Assembly (NCBI GenBank): GCA_024401395.1
Contig: JAKSLD010000005.1
Location: forward strand, 1-64,000
Direction: 5' to 3'
Source: Bacteroidales bacterium
Lineage (GTDB): Bacteria; Bacteroidota; Bacteroidia; Bacteroidales; Marinilabiliaceae
Length of the DNA stretch: 64,000 nucleotides
Every line of letters starts with the position of its first letter. The first letter of the stretch is position 1. Shown here one piece after another: positions 62,561 to 64,000 of the stretch. Position numbers and translations under genes: made by a program. The notes beneath the pieces were generated by a model. The model was not told the origin of the DNA. It did not search any database and saw nothing but the letters and a program-made list of their open reading frames with translations.

Positions 62561-63271
62561 ATGCTTGAAGAATTGAAGGAAAAAGTCTTTAAAGCTAACC
62601 TAGATCTGGTTAAGCAAGGACTTGTTATTTTTACATGGGGCAATGTCTCAGGTATCGACCGCGAGAAGGGCCTCGTAGTAATCAAGCCATCGGGCGTCAG
62701 CTACGACGATATGAAGGCTTCGGATATGGTCGTTGTCGACCTCAATACTGGTAAGGTTGTGGAGGGCGACTTGAACCCTTCTTCTGATACTCCTACTCAC
62801 CTTGTACTTTACAGAGCGTTCCCTAATATCCAAGGTGTTGTTCATACTCACTCTACTTACGCTACAGCATTTGCTCAGGCTGGTCAGGATATCCCAAATA
62901 TCGGTACTACTCACGCCGACTACTTCTATAAGGCTATCCCATGTACTCGCGACATGACTAAGGAGGAGGTAGAGGGTCAGTACGAACTCGAGACAGGTAA
63001 TGTAATCGTAGACGAGATATTGAATATCCGTAAGATTAATCCTGACCATACTCCAGCAGTTCTTGTCAAGAACCATGGTCCATTCTCGTGGGGTACTTCT
63101 CCAGACAACGCTGTCTACAATGCTAAGGTTATGGAGCAGTGCGCTAAGATGGCTTTCATCAGCTTCTCTATCAACCCTATGACTACCATGAACCCTCTCC
63201 TCGTGGAGAAGCACTACAACCGTAAGCACGGTCCTAATGCTTACTACGGCCAGAAGGGTCAGAAGCACTAA
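62561..63271 (+). CDS. araD: L-ribulose-5-phosphate 4-epimerase
   Basis: A 236-residue class II aldolase-like enzyme that makes D-xylulose 5-phosphate from L-ribulose 5-phosphate in arabinose breakdown. Seen: [38 protein letters not shown], the zinc ligands in [19 protein letters not shown] and NHGPFSWG, and the closing [16 protein letters not shown]. These motifs and length (E. coli AraD 231) point to AraD rather than fuculose-phosphate aldolase. It sits between the symporter and araA. Confidence 0.93.
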   Translation: MLEELKEKVFKANLDLVKQGLVIFTWGNVSGIDREKGLVVIKPSGVSYDDMKASDMVVVDLNTGKVVEGDLNPSSDTPTHLVLYRAFPNIQGVVHTHSTYATAFAQAGQDIPNIGTTHADYFYKAIPCTRDMTKEEVEGQYELETGNVIVDEILNIRKINPDHTPAVLVKNHGPFSWGTSPDNAVYNAKVMEQCAKMAFISFSINPMTTMNPLLVEKHYNRKHGPNAYYGQKGQKH

Positions 63272-63280
63272 TGTTTCTTT

Positions 63281-63332
63281 CTATATAGCTCTGACTATAC
63301 TCTCTATAGGCTCTCTATAGACACTCTATAGG
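63281..63332 (+). repeat. Phased CTATA units between araD and araA
   Basis: CTATA occurs at 63281, 63295, 63304, 63315 and 63326; the last three are exactly 11 nt apart (units CTATAGGCTCT and CTATAGACACT). It lacks the ACTGCGAGCAA core. Confidence 0.7.
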
Positions 63333-63399
63333 CAGAGATATTTTAGTCGGGTAATTATAATTTAGAATAAACAATAAAACAATATAATACACAGAATAC

Positions 63400-64000
63400 A
63401 TGGCAAACGTATTTGATAATCTGGAGATTTGGTGGCTTTCTGGTACTCAGTTGCTCTATGGAGAGCAGGTACTCGGCCAAGTTGACGCTCACTCTAATGA
63501 GATGATCGCAGGTCTTAATGCTAGCGGCAATATCCCTGTTAAGATAGTATATAAAGGTACTGTTAAGTCGGCTCAGGAGGCTGAGAACCTCATGAAGGCT
63601 GCTAACAGCGATGATAAGTGCGCAGGTGTAATCACTTGGATGCACACTTTCTCACCAGCTAAAATGTGGATCAAGGGCCTTCAGGCTTTGCAGAAGCCTC
63701 TCTGCCACTTCCACACTCAGTTTAATGCTGAAATTCCTTGGAATGAGATCGACATGGATTTCATGAACCTCAACCAGTCGGCTCACGGCGATATCGAGTT
63801 CGGCCATGCTTGTACTCGTATGCGCGTAGCTCGCAAGGTGGTTGTCGGTTTCTGGAAGGATGTCAACGCTCAGAAGCAGATTGGCGTATGGGCTCGCGTA
63901 GCAGCAGCTGTTGCTGATGCTAAGAAGACTCGCTGCCTCATGTTCGGTATGAATATGAACAACGTATCTGTAACTGATGGCGACCGCGTAGAGTTTGAGC
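63400..64000 (+). CDS. araA: L-arabinose isomerase, N-terminal part (runs past window end)
   Basis: ATG at 63400 opens a frame still open at the window end; 200 residues are seen. MANVFDNLEIWWLSGTQLLY, then GVITWMHTFSPAKMWIKGL, HFHTQFNAEIPWNEIDMDFM and NLNQSAHGDIEFGHA follow AraA of E. coli closely. The enzyme converts L-arabinose to L-ribulose. It completes, with araD and the symporter, an arabinose operon; araB is not seen and may lie downstream. Confidence 0.94.
   Translation, partial: MANVFDNLEIWWLSGTQLLYGEQVLGQVDAHSNEMIAGLNASGNIPVKIVYKGTVKSAQEAENLMKAANSDDKCAGVITWMHTFSPAKMWIKGLQALQKPLCHFHTQFNAEIPWNEIDMDFMNLNQSAHGDIEFGHACTRMRVARKVVVGFWKDVNAQKQIGVWARVAAAVADAKKTRCLMFGMNMNNVSVTDGDRVEFE

Overview
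The window is a piece of a Bacteroidales chromosome (phylum Bacteroidota). This rests on the protein set: a BspA-like surface protein tail, a PorE-like TPR/WD40 protein, a dipeptidyl peptidase IV, a UpxY antiterminator, a BT_3928-type DoxX protein, the L28-L33-DUF4295 ribosomal operon, and many secreted GH, TPR and beta-barrel proteins. It also rests on repeated promoter boxes of the Bacteroidota type (TAnnTTTG). I cannot resolve the family (Prevotellaceae, Muribaculaceae or other). About 52 protein genes and one tRNA are supported. Several starts were moved from the longest frame to a better codon, and four coding stretches do not stand out as ordinary ATG frames: the 51-residue DUF4295 gene, a GIN-domain gene with no ATG, a decayed or very small ORF near 39.1 kb, and the 5' part of araA cut by the window end.

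Layout. 0-6.3 kb: tail of a Cys-rich BspA-like surface protein, CPA2 antiporter, sirtuin, MFS exporter and a two-domain Rid/chorismatase-like enzyme. 6.4-17.7 kb: plus-strand run with the PorE-like protein, menB, alkaline phosphatase, tRNA-Thr(CGU), a secreted YD-like repeat protein, a C_GCAxxG_C_C protein, kdsC, a UbiA prenyltransferase, mutS2 and a DPP IV. 17.8-18.4 kb: small ribosomal operon. 18.5-30.9 kb: metallo-hydrolase, GH2 beta-galactosidase, a tight minus-strand PqqD / HprK-like kinase / S26 peptidase operon behind a PAS histidine kinase, chorismate mutase, a basic orphan protein, GH43, nitroreductase, CrtI-like oxidoreductase and LolA-like carrier. 31-37.6 kb: an orphan chemoreceptor, then a TPR-retropepsin / TPR / GIN-domain operon. 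37.7-48.4 kb: aspartate aminotransferase, large TPR protein plus beta-barrel, C69 dipeptidase, DUF1599, DoxX, tpiA. 48.8-51.3 kb: UpxY plus a single CapD/FlaA1-type dehydratase. 51.4-60.6 kb: RluA synthase, metallo-hydrolase, MltF, flavodoxin-like reductase, a small acidic protein, an HD-MsrA fusion, uvrA. 60.7-64 kb: arabinose operon (SSS symporter, araD, araA).

Together the genes describe a saccharolytic anaerobe with a busy envelope: secreted glycosidases (GH2, GH43) and an arabinose uptake and catabolism operon, peptide use (DPP IV, C69 dipeptidase), cell-wall and surface turnover (MltF, KdsC, UpxY/CapD), and menaquinone respiration (MenB). No prophage, integrative element, complete IS or CRISPR array is visible.

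The least expected content is between genes. A motif containing ACTGCGAGCAA occurs three times and runs directly into TATAC-type units spaced about 11 nt (one helical turn). Similar 11-nt phased CTATA arrays without that core occur at two more places. The msrA-uvrA gap stacks a 10-nt T-tract array, an 11-nt array and a 24-bp inverted repeat. The most promising gene-level candidate for an uncharacterised system is the PqqD-kinase-peptidase operon, which looks like peptide-modification machinery without an obvious precursor.
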